Part shown: positions 18,059 through 27,583 of the stretch, piece after piece
How the letters are laid out: every line of letters starts with the position of its first letter
How positions within the stretch are numbered: the stretch's first letter is position 1
Assembly: GCA_023432225.1 (NCBI GenBank)
Contig: JAEYUW010000045.1
Coordinates: 62,001 to 126,000, forward strand
Length of the DNA: 64,000 bases
Direction: 5' to 3'
Source: Verrucomicrobiota bacterium
Lineage (GTDB): Bacteria; Verrucomicrobiota; Verrucomicrobiia; Opitutales; Opitutaceae
Program-made: the position numbers and the translations under genes
The notes under the pieces: model-generated
Databases searched by the model: none
What the model was told of the DNA's origin: nothing
What the model saw: only the letters and a program-made list of their open reading frames with translations

Positions 18059-19494
18059 CGATCAGGCTGGAGCGAACGGAGGAACGGTGCGGTGGGGAGG
18101 CCGGCGGAGTTGAACAGGAAACCGGGCGGCAAATCCTGCCAGCCGTAGCGCACCGAAACGGGTGTGGGCACGGCGGCAGCCGATACGCGCACGGTGGCGT
18201 CGACGATTTCGATGTGGTCGGCGCGGACGAATTGCCCGTCTGCGCCGGCGAATTCGAAGGCCGCGGCGAGATCGCCCTGCGAGGTGAGCGGCGCGCTATC
18301 GAAGTGGATCGTCACGAGGCCCGCCGCGACCTCGGCGCGGGTTGCGACCGGGCCGGAGTCGACGAGCGTGCGGCCATAGTCGCGATGGAGCGCGAGGCGG
18401 GCGAGGCGCGCGCCGACTTCCTGCTTGTTGCGCGGATGGATGTCGGTGGCGTCGCCGAGATCGAGCGCGATCGCCTGGCCGGTGGCGGGCACGGCAAGGA
18501 CGCGGGACTGTTGTTCGCGAAGTCCGGTCCAGTCGCGCGGCGCGGCGCGTCCATAGCCGGCGAGTTGCACCCAATAGAATGGCAGCGCGCGCCCGTCGGC
18601 GAAGAGCACGCGCCACTCGCGGATGAGATCGGTGAACTGCGCGGCATAATGCGGCGTGAGCAACGGCGTCTCGGAGGCGTCGGCTTCGCCCTGATACCAG
18701 AGAAAGCCGCGCACGGCGTAGGGGACGAGCGGTGCGATCATGCCGTTGAAGCCAGCGCCCGGTGCCCGGTGCGGACGCGGCGGCGTGGCGCCAGCCTGCT
18801 GTTTCTTCCACCACGTGGCGACGGCTGCGTCGCCGGCGAGCGCGGCGGGCGAGCGCCAGGTCGCGATGGCGGTGTTGCCGTAGGAGCTGACGATGAGTCC
18901 GACCGGCACGCCCAGCTCGCGGTGCAGCGCGCGGCCGAAGAAATACGCCACGGCGCTGAATTCGCCGACGGTGGCCGGCGCGGCCGCGCGCCACGCGCCC
19001 TCAGCGGTGTCTGCGGGTTCGGCCAGGAATACGGGGGCGACCTTGAAAAGACGGAGCTGGGGAAAAGCAGCGGCGGCGATTTCCTGCTCGGCATCGCGCG
19101 CGTTGCGCACGGCGAACATCATGTTCGATTGCCCGCCGCAGAGCCAGACGTCGCCCACGAGCACATCGCGCACGACCACGCGGTTTTCGCCTTCGACGAT
19201 GAGTTCGCTCGCGGCTGATTGCGCGGGGCGCGCGGGCAGGCGGACGAGCCAGCGGCCATCCGCGTCGGCGGTGGCGCGCGCGGAGTCGGTGCCGAGTTGC
19301 ACGGTCACTTGTTCACCAGCACAGGCGCGGCCCCAGACGGGAATCGGCGTGTCGCGTTGCAGCACGGCGCCGTCGCGAAAGAGCGGGGCGATCGTCACCG
19401 CGGCAGAGAGCGGAGCGAGCACGGCGGCGAACAAGTTTACGCACGCTCCAACGCGGACCGCTCGGGGTGATAACGAAAACGGGAGGCGGATCAT
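18055..19494 (-). CDS. Sialate O-acetylesterase-type esterase (SASA domain)
   Basis: A 479-residue secreted protein with a signal segment at residues ~12-30. An N-terminal beta domain (FRDGAVLQRDTPIPVWG) is typical of 9-O-acetylesterases. The catalytic SASA domain shows LCGGQSNMMF (nucleophile Ser), WYQGEADAS, and ATDIHPRNKQEVG with the Asp-x-x-His pair. In Bacteroidota and Verrucomicrobiota this family often deacetylates plant or algal glycans rather than sialic acid, and no sialidase gene is present here. The stop overlaps the GH106 start (ATGA), and the gene begins one base after the stop of the small lysozyme-like gene, so all are probably translated from one message. Confidence 0.88.
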   Translation of the reverse strand: MIRLPFSLSPRAVRVGACVNLFAAVLAPLSAAVTIAPLFRDGAVLQRDTPIPVWGRACAGEQVTVQLGTDSARATADADGRWLVRLPARPAQSAASELIVEGENRVVVRDVLVGDVWLCGGQSNMMFAVRNARDAEQEIAAAAFPQLRLFKVAPVFLAEPADTAEGAWRAAAPATVGEFSAVAYFFGRALHRELGVPVGLIVSSYGNTAIATWRSPAALAGDAAVATWWKKQQAGATPPRPHRAPGAGFNGMIAPLVPYAVRGFLWYQGEADASETPLLTPHYAAQFTDLIREWRVLFADGRALPFYWVQLAGYGRAAPRDWTGLREQQSRVLAVPATGQAIALDLGDATDIHPRNKQEVGARLARLALHRDYGRTLVDSGPVATRAEVAAGLVTIHFDSAPLTSQGDLAAAFEFAGADGQFVRADHIEIVDATVRVSAAAVPTPVSVRYGWQDLPPGFLFNSAGLPTAPFLRSLQPDR

Positions 19495-19495
19495 G

Positions 19496-20083
19496 TCAGG
19501 ACTTGGTCTTCTTCAGCGGGCGTAGCGATGTGCCGGTCTCGCCGTAAATGTAGCGGCGACCGAAAGCGAAGTTGCGGTTCGCATCCGGCCAGTTGCCGAG
19601 GCCGCGCACGTAGAGGCATTCGTCGATCAGCCGGTCCCAAGCGGCCTGCAGCACGGCGGCACAAAACGCGCGGTTCATCGACGGCACGCCTTCAGTGTAG
19701 GCGTGATCGACGAGCAACTCCTGCTGCGTGCGCGTCAGGTCGGCGAAAGTCCGGCCGGGAAACTCACGTGCGAGCCACGCCGTCAATTCGCTCGCGGTGG
19801 CGAGCAGACCGGCACGCAACTGCGCCTCGGCCTCGGACGGCGTTTCGCCGGTGCGGTAGAGCGGTTTGTCGGTGACGGGCCGCGCGTAGCCGATGCGGCG
19901 GCCGTAGCGCGTGGAGTAGGGGAAAAAGCGTCCGTCGCGCAGACCGAAGTGGTGCGGATTCGTGACGGCTTTCATGTAGCCGAGGAAGTCGTCGGTGACG
20001 GCGAACGAGTCCGCGCGTGCGGACGCGACTGTGCCGATGACGAGCGACGCGACGCAAACCAGCAGGGCGAGCGTGGTCTTCAT
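19496..20083 (-). CDS. Small secreted lysozyme-fold-like protein 1
   Basis: A 195-residue protein with a clear signal peptide (residues 1-~24). The ATG at 20083 overlaps the stop of toroid paralog B by four bases. The pattern resembles phage-type lysozymes (GH24-like): PYSTRYGRRIGYARP in place of the TIGYG loop, ETPSEAEAQLR like the helix after it, and TRTQQELLVDHAYTEG like the Q..LV...YN.G helix. Where GH24 proteins have the catalytic Glu (often in an EN/EG context) this one reads AVTNPHHFG, so it is probably not an active lysozyme. It is paralogous to the protein at 27584, which is coupled to toroid paralog D. The fold assignment is by eye. Confidence 0.75.
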   Translation of the reverse strand: MKTTLALLVCVASLVIGTVASARADSFAVTDDFLGYMKAVTNPHHFGLRDGRFFPYSTRYGRRIGYARPVTDKPLYRTGETPSEAEAQLRAGLLATASELTAWLAREFPGRTFADLTRTQQELLVDHAYTEGVPSMNRAFCAAVLQAAWDRLIDECLYVRGLGNWPDANRNFAFGRRYIYGETGTSLRPLKKTKS

Positions 20084-22968
20084 GGTTTCAGCGTGAGGGT
20101 CGACGCACGCACGGTGGCGCCGGACGCGGTTTCGACGGCGAAGACGAACTCGAGATCGCCCGCGTCTTCGGTGTAGGCCGGCGAGAATTCGTAGGGGAAG
20201 ATCTCGTCGCGCAACTCGTGCCACTCGCCGCTGCCCTGCCGATAGCGCAGCGTGGCGGAGATCGTGTCGTCGGGCAGCGCGTCGGTGTAGATGAAGGCGC
20301 TGGTGAGGCCGCGTCCGGGCGAGAGCAGTTGCGCGTAGACCTGGCCGAACGGCGCCTTCACGTGCGTGAAGCTCTGCGGGCCGAGCGGCGTGGAGGTGCG
20401 GTCGAAGAATTTCGCCTGCAGTGCTGTAGTCACACGTGCGCCGTCGAGGGCGAAGGCGACGATGCCTTTTGCCGGGACGCGCACGGTGAGCGAAGATGCG
20501 TTCAGCGGAGCGTCGGCGACGGCGCGGTTTTGTTCCCACCGTTGCACGCGAGTCACGCCGGCGAGGTCGACGCGCGCGGGATCGAGTGCGACGGTCAGCG
20601 TTTCCTCGGTGAAGGACTGGCTCCAGAACGCGAGGTAGAGTTTCCCGTTGCCGTAGCCGGCGAGGTAGTCGAACTGCCGGTGGTCGCTCGTGACGAGACG
20701 ACGCGGCAGCCAGAGACGGACGTTTTCCTCGCTGTAGAAGCGTCCCGGCCGGTCGCCGTAGACGCGCACGCGGAAAGCGGTGCCCGGCATGGGGCGCCCG
20801 GGAAAATCGATCGCCCCGCGCGAGCGGTGGAAGGCGTCGCTGACGAGGAAATCGAGCACTTCGCCGGCGAACTCCCACGCGTGGCCAGGATTCACGGTGG
20901 CGAAATTCCAGTCCCACACGGGTCGCTCGATCATGTCGGCGTTCTCGGCGATGAGGGAAAAGTTGGAGCGATTGTCGCCCGCGTAGGTGCCGAAGCGGCC
21001 GACCATGCCCCAGCGCGCGAGATCGCGGAGAAAATCGTCGCCGGTGAGCGCGGCGAGCCGCATGAGCTGGCCGTGGTTGTTCATCCAGTATTCGCCGCGG
21101 TAAGCCGGCGATGGCAGGCCGGTGAGCGAGAGGCGCCACGCGGGCACCTCGCGTTCAGGCGTCGGGACGCCCTGCGGCGGCGGCAGGCCCCACAGCCGAT
21201 GACGGCCGATGGAGTGTTCGTGCACGGCGGCGCGGCCGCCTCGATCCGCGACGAGCCGCGTGTCGGGCGTGGCGGGAGAAAGATTGATAGTCGAGGCGAG
21301 GCCGTAGGCGGCGTCGCGCGCAGCGGCGAGATAGCGCGGCTCGCCGGTGGCGAGGTAAAGCTCGAGCCAGTCCATGAATTCGTCCTCGGCTCCGGTCGGG
21401 ACGCGGCGTTTCAGCTCGGCGTCGGCGGCGCGGCGCGCGGCGGAGAGATCGCCGGATTTTCCGGTGAGTGAGTGACGTGCGAGGAGGTCGATGGGGCTCT
21501 TGTTCGAGAAAGCGGCGCGGTGCGTGGCGGCGGCGATGAGCGGCGTGCGGTGCTGGAAAATGCCGGCGAGTTGGGCGAGTTGCGCGGCGTTGAGGTAGGA
21601 GCGGCCGAGCTCGCGGTTGCGGGCCTTGACCTGGCCGTTCTGCTCGACCTCGTAGGGTGCGAAGGTGTTGTTGGCGCGTGAAAGGGCGAACTCGACCTGG
21701 GGCAGCGCGCGCGTGCGGTAGAATTCCTCGTCGTCGGTCACGAGCGCGGCAGCGAGGCCGTAGAGCGGGGAGAACGGTTTGAAGATGCCGGAATTGTCCG
21801 TCCAGTAGTCGTAGTATTTCTGCTCAGCGTGCCAGAGCGCGCGGTTGCCGCCACGGCGGTCGGCGAGGAAGTCCATTGTCGCTTCGAGCGTGCGGTTGAG
21901 CGAGCCGGCGCCGGAATTGTCGCGCATATCGCGGAAGCCGTAGTGTCGGTGCGCGATGTCGGCGGTGGTGTCCTTCCAGTCGCCCGAGCGGACGACGAAA
22001 TGCTGCGCGAAGGTGCGCACGTCGCCGGCTTTCAGGCGCGAGGTGGCGCCGCCGAGGATCGGGGCGAACGAGACAGGTCGCAGGAGATCGTCATCGGTGC
22101 GTTCGAGCATGAGGCCGAAGAGCGCGTTGCTGCGCTCGGGAATGCGGAAGGGGCTTTCGCCCGCGTCGACGACGAGTGCGGCGTTCCATTCTCCCGTGAA
22201 GAGCTGCACGCGCGGCAAACGGAGAAACGCTTCGCTGACGAGGTGGTTGAACTGGCGGAAGCCGCGGCCGGCGGATTCCTGCGGAATCGTGACGGTGTCG
22301 CGTCGCCGGAGCGCCGGCGCGCCGACGAATGCGACGGAATACCAGCCCGGTGCGCGCGCTTCGAGGCGATGCGAGATTCGTGGATCGGCGTCGCCTTCGG
22401 GGAGCGTCAACTCGGCGGAGAAAGCGAAGCCGTCGGCTGCGGGGAATTCCCAGCGCACGGTGCGGCCGTCGATCTGCACGGTGCGAGCCTTCAGGTCGGT
22501 GCGACGCCCGGCGAGGAGCGGCTGGGTGGTGCCGCGCGCGTAGGCGCCGCTCACGCGGAGCGAGACTTTGCCGGCACTGTCGCGGTAGGTCCACGTGCGC
22601 GCGCCTTTCGCGTCCGCGGTGACGGTGACGTCGTTGCGGCGCAGTTCGCGCTCGACGGGCGAGGCAAGGCGGCGGTTCAGCGTCGCAAGATCCTCCTCGT
22701 AGTTGGCCCAGCGAGGAGAGGTGCGCGGCGCGAGGGGGTAGTTCTGATGATTTACGTGGTAACCGGGATCGCGGTCGCTGAAGAGCACGGCAAAGTGCGG
22801 CTGCAGCGTCTGCGACAGCACTCCGGCGGTGCGGAGCGTGACGACGCCGGTGGCGTCGACTTCGAGTTGATAGCGGACGTTGGCCAGCGTTGCGGCGTCG
22901 AGCGCCGGCACGACAGCGAACAGGAGCGCGCCACCGAGGGCTGCGCGGAGGTTATTTCCGAGGGGCAC
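20080..22968 (-). CDS. Secreted toroid-family protein, paralog B (unrecognised family)
   Basis: About 962 residues. No ATG fits the N-terminus. I chose the GTG at 22968, which leaves a signal peptide (LGGALLFAVVPALDAA) and a 17-base overlap with the GH43 gene. A GTG at 23019 would add 17 residues. Conserved family marks are VVRSGDW, RDMRDNSGAGSLN, WHAEQKYYDY, GEYWMNNHG, NPGHAWEFAGE and YGDRPGRFY followed by LWLPRR. The order is an N-terminal beta region (~1-370), an alpha/alpha-toroid-like core (~370-770) and two C-terminal beta domains. It is closest to paralog D, and like D it is coupled to a small lysozyme-like gene. A glycan lyase or hydrolase role is inferred from architecture and neighbours. 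Confidence 0.8.
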   Translation of the reverse strand: MPLGNNLRAALGGALLFAVVPALDAATLANVRYQLEVDATGVVTLRTAGVLSQTLQPHFAVLFSDRDPGYHVNHQNYPLAPRTSPRWANYEEDLATLNRRLASPVERELRRNDVTVTADAKGARTWTYRDSAGKVSLRVSGAYARGTTQPLLAGRRTDLKARTVQIDGRTVRWEFPAADGFAFSAELTLPEGDADPRISHRLEARAPGWYSVAFVGAPALRRRDTVTIPQESAGRGFRQFNHLVSEAFLRLPRVQLFTGEWNAALVVDAGESPFRIPERSNALFGLMLERTDDDLLRPVSFAPILGGATSRLKAGDVRTFAQHFVVRSGDWKDTTADIAHRHYGFRDMRDNSGAGSLNRTLEATMDFLADRRGGNRALWHAEQKYYDYWTDNSGIFKPFSPLYGLAAALVTDDEEFYRTRALPQVEFALSRANNTFAPYEVEQNGQVKARNRELGRSYLNAAQLAQLAGIFQHRTPLIAAATHRAAFSNKSPIDLLARHSLTGKSGDLSAARRAADAELKRRVPTGAEDEFMDWLELYLATGEPRYLAAARDAAYGLASTINLSPATPDTRLVADRGGRAAVHEHSIGRHRLWGLPPPQGVPTPEREVPAWRLSLTGLPSPAYRGEYWMNNHGQLMRLAALTGDDFLRDLARWGMVGRFGTYAGDNRSNFSLIAENADMIERPVWDWNFATVNPGHAWEFAGEVLDFLVSDAFHRSRGAIDFPGRPMPGTAFRVRVYGDRPGRFYSEENVRLWLPRRLVTSDHRQFDYLAGYGNGKLYLAFWSQSFTEETLTVALDPARVDLAGVTRVQRWEQNRAVADAPLNASSLTVRVPAKGIVAFALDGARVTTALQAKFFDRTSTPLGPQSFTHVKAPFGQVYAQLLSPGRGLTSAFIYTDALPDDTISATLRYRQGSGEWHELRDEIFPYEFSPAYTEDAGDLEFVFAVETASGATVRASTLTLKP

Positions 22969-24478
22969 GGCCGAAGGCGGTGAATTCGAGGACGCCGACC
23001 TCCACGCCTTTCGGCGCACCGAGGATTTCGAGCTTCACGCGCCGCGCGAGCACGGGCTGAAAAGTGCGATAATCGATGACGAGATCGGTGGTGTTCTCGC
23101 TGCAGTCGACGGCGACCTGCCAGTCGGCGTTGCGGTTCGGTTGATAGAGGACGCGGTAGCGAATCGGGCCGCCGAGGACACCCTTCTTGTGATCGAGATT
23201 CGGCTCGGCCCAGAGGATGCGCACGCCGGCGACGTCGTAGGTCGTTTTGAGATCGACGATGAGCGAAGGCGTCGCGTCGTCGGGCGCGGGTTGCCACCAG
23301 GTGCGCGCGGTGTCGTCGATCGCGTAGTCGGCGGTGCGGCCGGGCGCGACGCTGCTGCCGTTGGCGATGGTGCGCGGGCTGACGGGGAGCCAGCCGGCTT
23401 CGTTGCCGTTTTCGGGATGCGGATGGGTGCCGGGCGCGAGTTGCGGAACGTCGCGCACGGGCAGGCCGAAGAGATCGCCGTTGGCGTCGATGCCGACCGG
23501 ATAGAGGCCGATGCGCCGCTCGAAGACGTGGTAGTTGCCCACGACGCTGGTGACGAAGGCCCAGAGCGTGTTGTTCGGGCCGCGCACGATGGAGCCGTGG
23601 CCGGCGCCAGGAATGACGCCGAAGGTTTTTCGGAGAACAGGGTTCTTCTTTTGATACTCGAAGGGGCCGAGCGGTGACTTGCCTCGGTAGGCGCCGAGCG
23701 CGTAGGTGCCGAGTGCGGTGCCGGGGCCGGTGAAGGTGAGATAGTAGGTGTCGGCGTGCTTGAACATCCACACGCCTTCCATGAAGCCGCGGCGCGGGTC
23801 CTCGTTGTATTCGCCGTAGCGCTCCCATTCCTGATCGGGGCGGAAGGCGGCGAGCTTGGTCGGCCCGCCGACCATGCGGGTGGGGTTCTTCGAGTTTAGT
23901 TCCACGCCGACGAGGTCGCCGGCTGCGTGGTAGTAGAGGTAAAGTTTGCCGCCGTCGGAGAACAGCATCGGGTCGAAGATGACGCTGTCGATCGGCTCGC
24001 CGCCGTCCTGCGAGGTCACCGGGCCGAGCGACTGGAAGGGTCCGAGCGGGTGGTCGGCGACGTAGAGTTCGGAGAAGCAGCCGACGAGGTAGAATTTTCC
24101 CTGGTGCTCCGCGACGCACGGCGCGTAGCCGTCGCCGATTTTCACCGGGTCGATGGTGACGCGTTTCCAGCTGATGAAGTCCTCGCTCACGTAGGCCATT
24201 GCGACCGATGGATACATGATCCACTTGCCCTCGTGATAGATGACGGATGGATCGGCGAGTTCGCGGAAGTCCTGCACGTAGCCCTTGAGCCAGCGGTCCA
24301 TCGACGGCGACGGCTTCTGCGTCCAGTTGCCGAGCGGGTAGTCGGGCAACGGCAGCGGGTTCACGAAGGTCTTTGCCAGCGGGCCGGCCGGAGCCGGCGA
24401 CGGAGCGGCGAAGGCGGAAACGGCTGCGAGCGACAGCAAGCCGGCAGCGAGAGCGAAGGCGAAGGCGGAGTTTTTCAC
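22952..24478 (-). CDS. GH43 family beta-propeller glycosidase with discoidin-like C-terminus
   Basis: A 508-residue secreted protein. The best start is the GTG at 24478, which gives the signal peptide MKNSAFAFALAAGLLSLAAV. The five-bladed propeller of GH43 is supported by ELADPSVIYHEGKW (Asp ~76, the likely base), SVIFDPMLFSDGGKLYLYY (second Asp) and RGFMEGVWMFKHADTYYL (acid Glu). Residues ~380-508 form an F5/8 type C-like module (TWWQPAPDD, LKTTYDVAGVRI). GH43 enzymes act on alpha-L-arabinofuranosides, beta-xylosides or beta-galactans. Which one applies here cannot be decided from sequence. It lies 17 bases after paralog C and overlaps paralog B. Confidence 0.87.
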   Translation of the reverse strand: MKNSAFAFALAAGLLSLAAVSAFAAPSPAPAGPLAKTFVNPLPLPDYPLGNWTQKPSPSMDRWLKGYVQDFRELADPSVIYHEGKWIMYPSVAMAYVSEDFISWKRVTIDPVKIGDGYAPCVAEHQGKFYLVGCFSELYVADHPLGPFQSLGPVTSQDGGEPIDSVIFDPMLFSDGGKLYLYYHAAGDLVGVELNSKNPTRMVGGPTKLAAFRPDQEWERYGEYNEDPRRGFMEGVWMFKHADTYYLTFTGPGTALGTYALGAYRGKSPLGPFEYQKKNPVLRKTFGVIPGAGHGSIVRGPNNTLWAFVTSVVGNYHVFERRIGLYPVGIDANGDLFGLPVRDVPQLAPGTHPHPENGNEAGWLPVSPRTIANGSSVAPGRTADYAIDDTARTWWQPAPDDATPSLIVDLKTTYDVAGVRILWAEPNLDHKKGVLGGPIRYRVLYQPNRNADWQVAVDCSENTTDLVIDYRTFQPVLARRVKLEILGAPKGVEVGVLEFTAFGRAPRK

Positions 24479-24495
24479 GAAAGAATGGGGTGGGG

Positions 24496-27390
24496 TTACT
24501 TGAGCAGCACGCGACCGACCGGAGATTTTTCCGCGCGGCCGTCCTTGAGTTTCACCTCGACGTAGAACTCGACGGGCGCCTCGCCGCGGACCGGAATCGT
24601 GTAGTCGAAAGGAAACGCGCTGTCGGCGAGGGGCGTGAACGCGCCGTCGCCCTGACGGTAATGCAGCGTGCACTGGGCGAGTTCGCGGTCGAAGTCGGGC
24701 AGGTAGGCGTAAACGCTCGTGAGGTCGCCGGCGCCGAAGCGCAGCGCGACGGCCCGCGCGCCGCGGAAGCCGAGTTCGCAGGTGCTGCCCTCGGCGGGCA
24801 GCGGCTTGGTGTCGGCGGCGACGATCTGGTTTTGGAAATTCACGTGCGCCTGCGCGCCGTCGATCACGAGTGCGGTGACGCCGTCGGCGGCGACATCGAC
24901 CGTGAAACTGCCGTCGGCGGCGAGAGCGCGGGTGGCCCGCGGGGCGCCTTGCTGCCAGACGCGCACGGTCGCGCCGGCGGCGGGCAAGGTGATGCGCGTA
25001 GCGTCGAGGCGCACGCGGCTTTGCACGGGGGATTTCGACTGGTTGGTGAATACGAATGCGATCCGGTCGTCGCCGCGCGCCACAAGGTAGTTCAGCTCGG
25101 GGTTGTCCACCTGCGCGATGCCGCGCGGCATCCAGAGATAGAGGCCGGAGATGTCGTAGATTTTGCCCGGACGATCGCCGTAGATTTTCTGCTGCAGGTA
25201 GCCGTAGCCCTCGACGTAGCGGCTCGGGAAATCGACGGCGCCGCGCGTCTTCGCGTAGGCATCGGAGACGAGGTAATCGAGGAGCAGCGAAATGTGCGGC
25301 CAGATGTGGTTGTAGTGGATCGACGTCATCGCGTTCAGCTCGTCCTTGGGCCGCTCGGCGAAGTCGGGCTTCATGTAGGCGGTGGTGCGCGCGGTGTTGA
25401 GGTGGTAGCCCGGAAAACTGGTGTAGCGGCCGACGATGGCGGAGCGCGCGACGTCGTGCAGGAACTCGTCGCCCGTGAGCGCGGCGAGACGGAGCATCCA
25501 CGGCGCGTAGCAAGCGAGGAGGATGGCGCGGTGGCCGCGGCTGGTGCCGGAGGACTCCGGTGTCAGGCCCATCTCGGAAACGAGCCACGCGGGCACGGAC
25601 TCCTCGGCGAGCGGGACGCGCGCGAATTTCGGACCGGTGCGGTAGCTCGGCGCGAAGCCGCCGTGGTTCACCGTCACGTTCCCCTCGGGAATGCGCGGCG
25701 CGAACCAGATATAGCGCGTGTAGTTGCGCGCGCCCTTGCGGGCAGCCTCGAGGTAGCGCGCGTCGCCGGTGGCTTCATAGAGTTCGAGCAGTTCCTTCCA
25801 CTGTGGCGCGAACGAGGTCCAGAAAAACAGGCCGCGCGAGTCGGGGTCCTCGAAAGTGTTCTGCGGGGTGTCGATACGCGTGCGCAGGTAGGCGTCGGCG
25901 TCGCGCACGGCGCGATCGAGCCAGGCGCGGTCGCCGGTGGCGTGGTAGAGCGCGAGGGAGTTGGCCCAGAAGTCGCCGCGCAGTTCGGCCACGAGATTGA
26001 GCGTGCGGTTCTGCCCGAAAAGCGAACGCGCGGTCTGAAGAAAGAACGGCGTGCGGCCGCCGGATAATTCGTAGAGCGCGGCGTATTCCGAGAGCGGAGC
26101 GCCGAGGCCACCGAGATGTGCCGAGACGGATTGGCCGGTGGCTTTCTGGTCGACGCTGAACAGGAAGCGCTCGCGCGAGATGAAAAATTCCGCGAGCGGG
26201 CGGGCGAGCGTATCGAAGATCCGGCGGTCGTCGGTGACGAGTGAGAGCGAGAGCGGGTGAAGCGCGGAGACGTTCTTCACGGAGCCGGGCACGTCGGTGT
26301 CGTAGGCGAAGCCGCGGAGGTCGGCGTTGAATTTGGCGTGGTCGCTCAGGCCGAACTGCAGCATGCGTTCGAAGGTGGCGTTGAGCGAGCCGAGGGCGTT
26401 GTGGCGCACGTCGGCGAAACCGAAGTAGGTGCGCGCGAGGTGTTCCTGCTCGGCGTCGATCGGCCGTTGCGAGACGAGGAGGCGTTGTGTGAACGCGAGC
26501 TCGGCGCCGGCGGCGAGCTTGGAGCCAGTGCCGCCGAGGATCGGTGCGAAGAGCATCGGCTGGGCCTGGCCGGCGCGGTTGCGGAGCGAGACGCCGAAGG
26601 TCGATGCGGCGAAGACCGGCATCGGTTGAAAGGGCAGCTCGCTCGGATCGGCCATCACGCCGACCGTCGTCCCATCGCGGCGCACGAGCGTGGTGGGAAT
26701 CGTGAGACGGGCGGAGGCTTCAAGAAATGAGTCCTCGGGAAAACGCCGCTCGGTGTAGATGAGCGGCTGCCACAGTTCCTGGATCTCAGCGGGAGCGCAG
26801 GCCGGGGCGCCCGTGTAGCCGAGTGAATACCAGCCCGGCTTCGCGACGCGCGCGTGCCACTGCAGGAGCGGTGCACTGCCGTTGGCCGGCACGGAGAGTT
26901 CGGCGCGGAGCGAGACGCCATCGGTTTCCGGGAAGGTCCAGACGATGCGGCCATTGTCAGCCGGGGCGGCTGTGCCGCGCAGTGACGTGCAATGCCCCGC
27001 CTGAAAAAGATTGGGCGAGCGACCAGCGCCGTAGTGGCGATCAGCGTCGGGATCGTAGCCGTCGGCGACGTGCTCGGTGGTGACGACGGCCTTGGCAGGT
27101 TTACCCCAGGTGAGCACGTGGTAAACCGAGCCAGTGTCGCCGCTCTTGAGGCCGGCGTCCTGATAACGCCCCCAGCGCGTCTCGAGGTTAGGGTTTTTGT
27201 CGGCGAACAGGAGCGTGAACTCCGGGGCGAAGCGTGCGCGCGCTCCATCGGGAGCGATCACCTCGACGGCACCGTCGGACGCGAGGGCCAGCTGATGCGG
27301 GGCGATGATTGCGCTCGCGCAAGCAGAAGCGGTGAGAGCAGCGGCGAACAAGAGAGACGCCGGACGAAGGCGAGGGAACAGCTGAATCAT
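24496..27390 (-). CDS. Secreted toroid-family protein, paralog C (unrecognised family)
   Basis: A 964-residue protein. The ATG at 27390 gives a signal peptide (residues 1-~24). The upstream part of the open frame lies in the divergent promoter region. Family marks are FGFADVRHNALGSLN, VARSAIVGRY, HYNHIWPHIS, YGDRPGKIYD with LYLWMPRG, and a C-terminal DLTSVYAYLPD segment. The (A/S)IIGR-type motif and the NH...H stretch are shared with paralog E and not with B or D, so C and E form a subgroup. It is the first gene of the eight-gene minus-strand unit, about 100 bases from a palindromic operator candidate. The enzymatic activity is unknown. A polysaccharide lyase or glycosidase is the likeliest guess. 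Confidence 0.82.
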   Translation of the reverse strand: MIQLFPRLRPASLLFAAALTASACASAIIAPHQLALASDGAVEVIAPDGARARFAPEFTLLFADKNPNLETRWGRYQDAGLKSGDTGSVYHVLTWGKPAKAVVTTEHVADGYDPDADRHYGAGRSPNLFQAGHCTSLRGTAAPADNGRIVWTFPETDGVSLRAELSVPANGSAPLLQWHARVAKPGWYSLGYTGAPACAPAEIQELWQPLIYTERRFPEDSFLEASARLTIPTTLVRRDGTTVGVMADPSELPFQPMPVFAASTFGVSLRNRAGQAQPMLFAPILGGTGSKLAAGAELAFTQRLLVSQRPIDAEQEHLARTYFGFADVRHNALGSLNATFERMLQFGLSDHAKFNADLRGFAYDTDVPGSVKNVSALHPLSLSLVTDDRRIFDTLARPLAEFFISRERFLFSVDQKATGQSVSAHLGGLGAPLSEYAALYELSGGRTPFFLQTARSLFGQNRTLNLVAELRGDFWANSLALYHATGDRAWLDRAVRDADAYLRTRIDTPQNTFEDPDSRGLFFWTSFAPQWKELLELYEATGDARYLEAARKGARNYTRYIWFAPRIPEGNVTVNHGGFAPSYRTGPKFARVPLAEESVPAWLVSEMGLTPESSGTSRGHRAILLACYAPWMLRLAALTGDEFLHDVARSAIVGRYTSFPGYHLNTARTTAYMKPDFAERPKDELNAMTSIHYNHIWPHISLLLDYLVSDAYAKTRGAVDFPSRYVEGYGYLQQKIYGDRPGKIYDISGLYLWMPRGIAQVDNPELNYLVARGDDRIAFVFTNQSKSPVQSRVRLDATRITLPAAGATVRVWQQGAPRATRALAADGSFTVDVAADGVTALVIDGAQAHVNFQNQIVAADTKPLPAEGSTCELGFRGARAVALRFGAGDLTSVYAYLPDFDRELAQCTLHYRQGDGAFTPLADSAFPFDYTIPVRGEAPVEFYVEVKLKDGRAEKSPVGRVLLK

Positions 27391-27485
27391 GAAGAATGAG
27401 GGGCAGGGAACTCGCACCCGGAAGCCGGGCTGGACAGCGAGTGAACGGCTATCGGTCGCGCGCGGCGAAGGATAGTCCTTTCCCA

Positions 27486-27498
27486 CTCAACGGTTGAC
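27486..27498. promoter_or_regulatory. Palindromic operator candidate 2 (CTCAACGGTTGAC)
   Basis: This near-perfect 13-bp inverted repeat lies almost midway in the 193-base divergent gap between paralog C (start 27390, -) and the small lysozyme-like gene (start 27584, +). It is about 90-100 bases from each start, so one site could control both units. Confidence 0.65.
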
Positions 27499-27583
27499 GA
27501 GGGTGGAATTTGCCACGACGGGCGCGAAAGAGGTTCATGGAAGCGTTCTCCGACCCCGCGGAAAATTTCCCCTGCCGTTCCCC

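Noticed and set aside
19496..20083. Small lysozyme-like genes as prophage endolysins
   Set aside because: They have Sec signal peptides, sit coupled to glycan-enzyme genes, and no holin, spanin or other phage gene is nearby.
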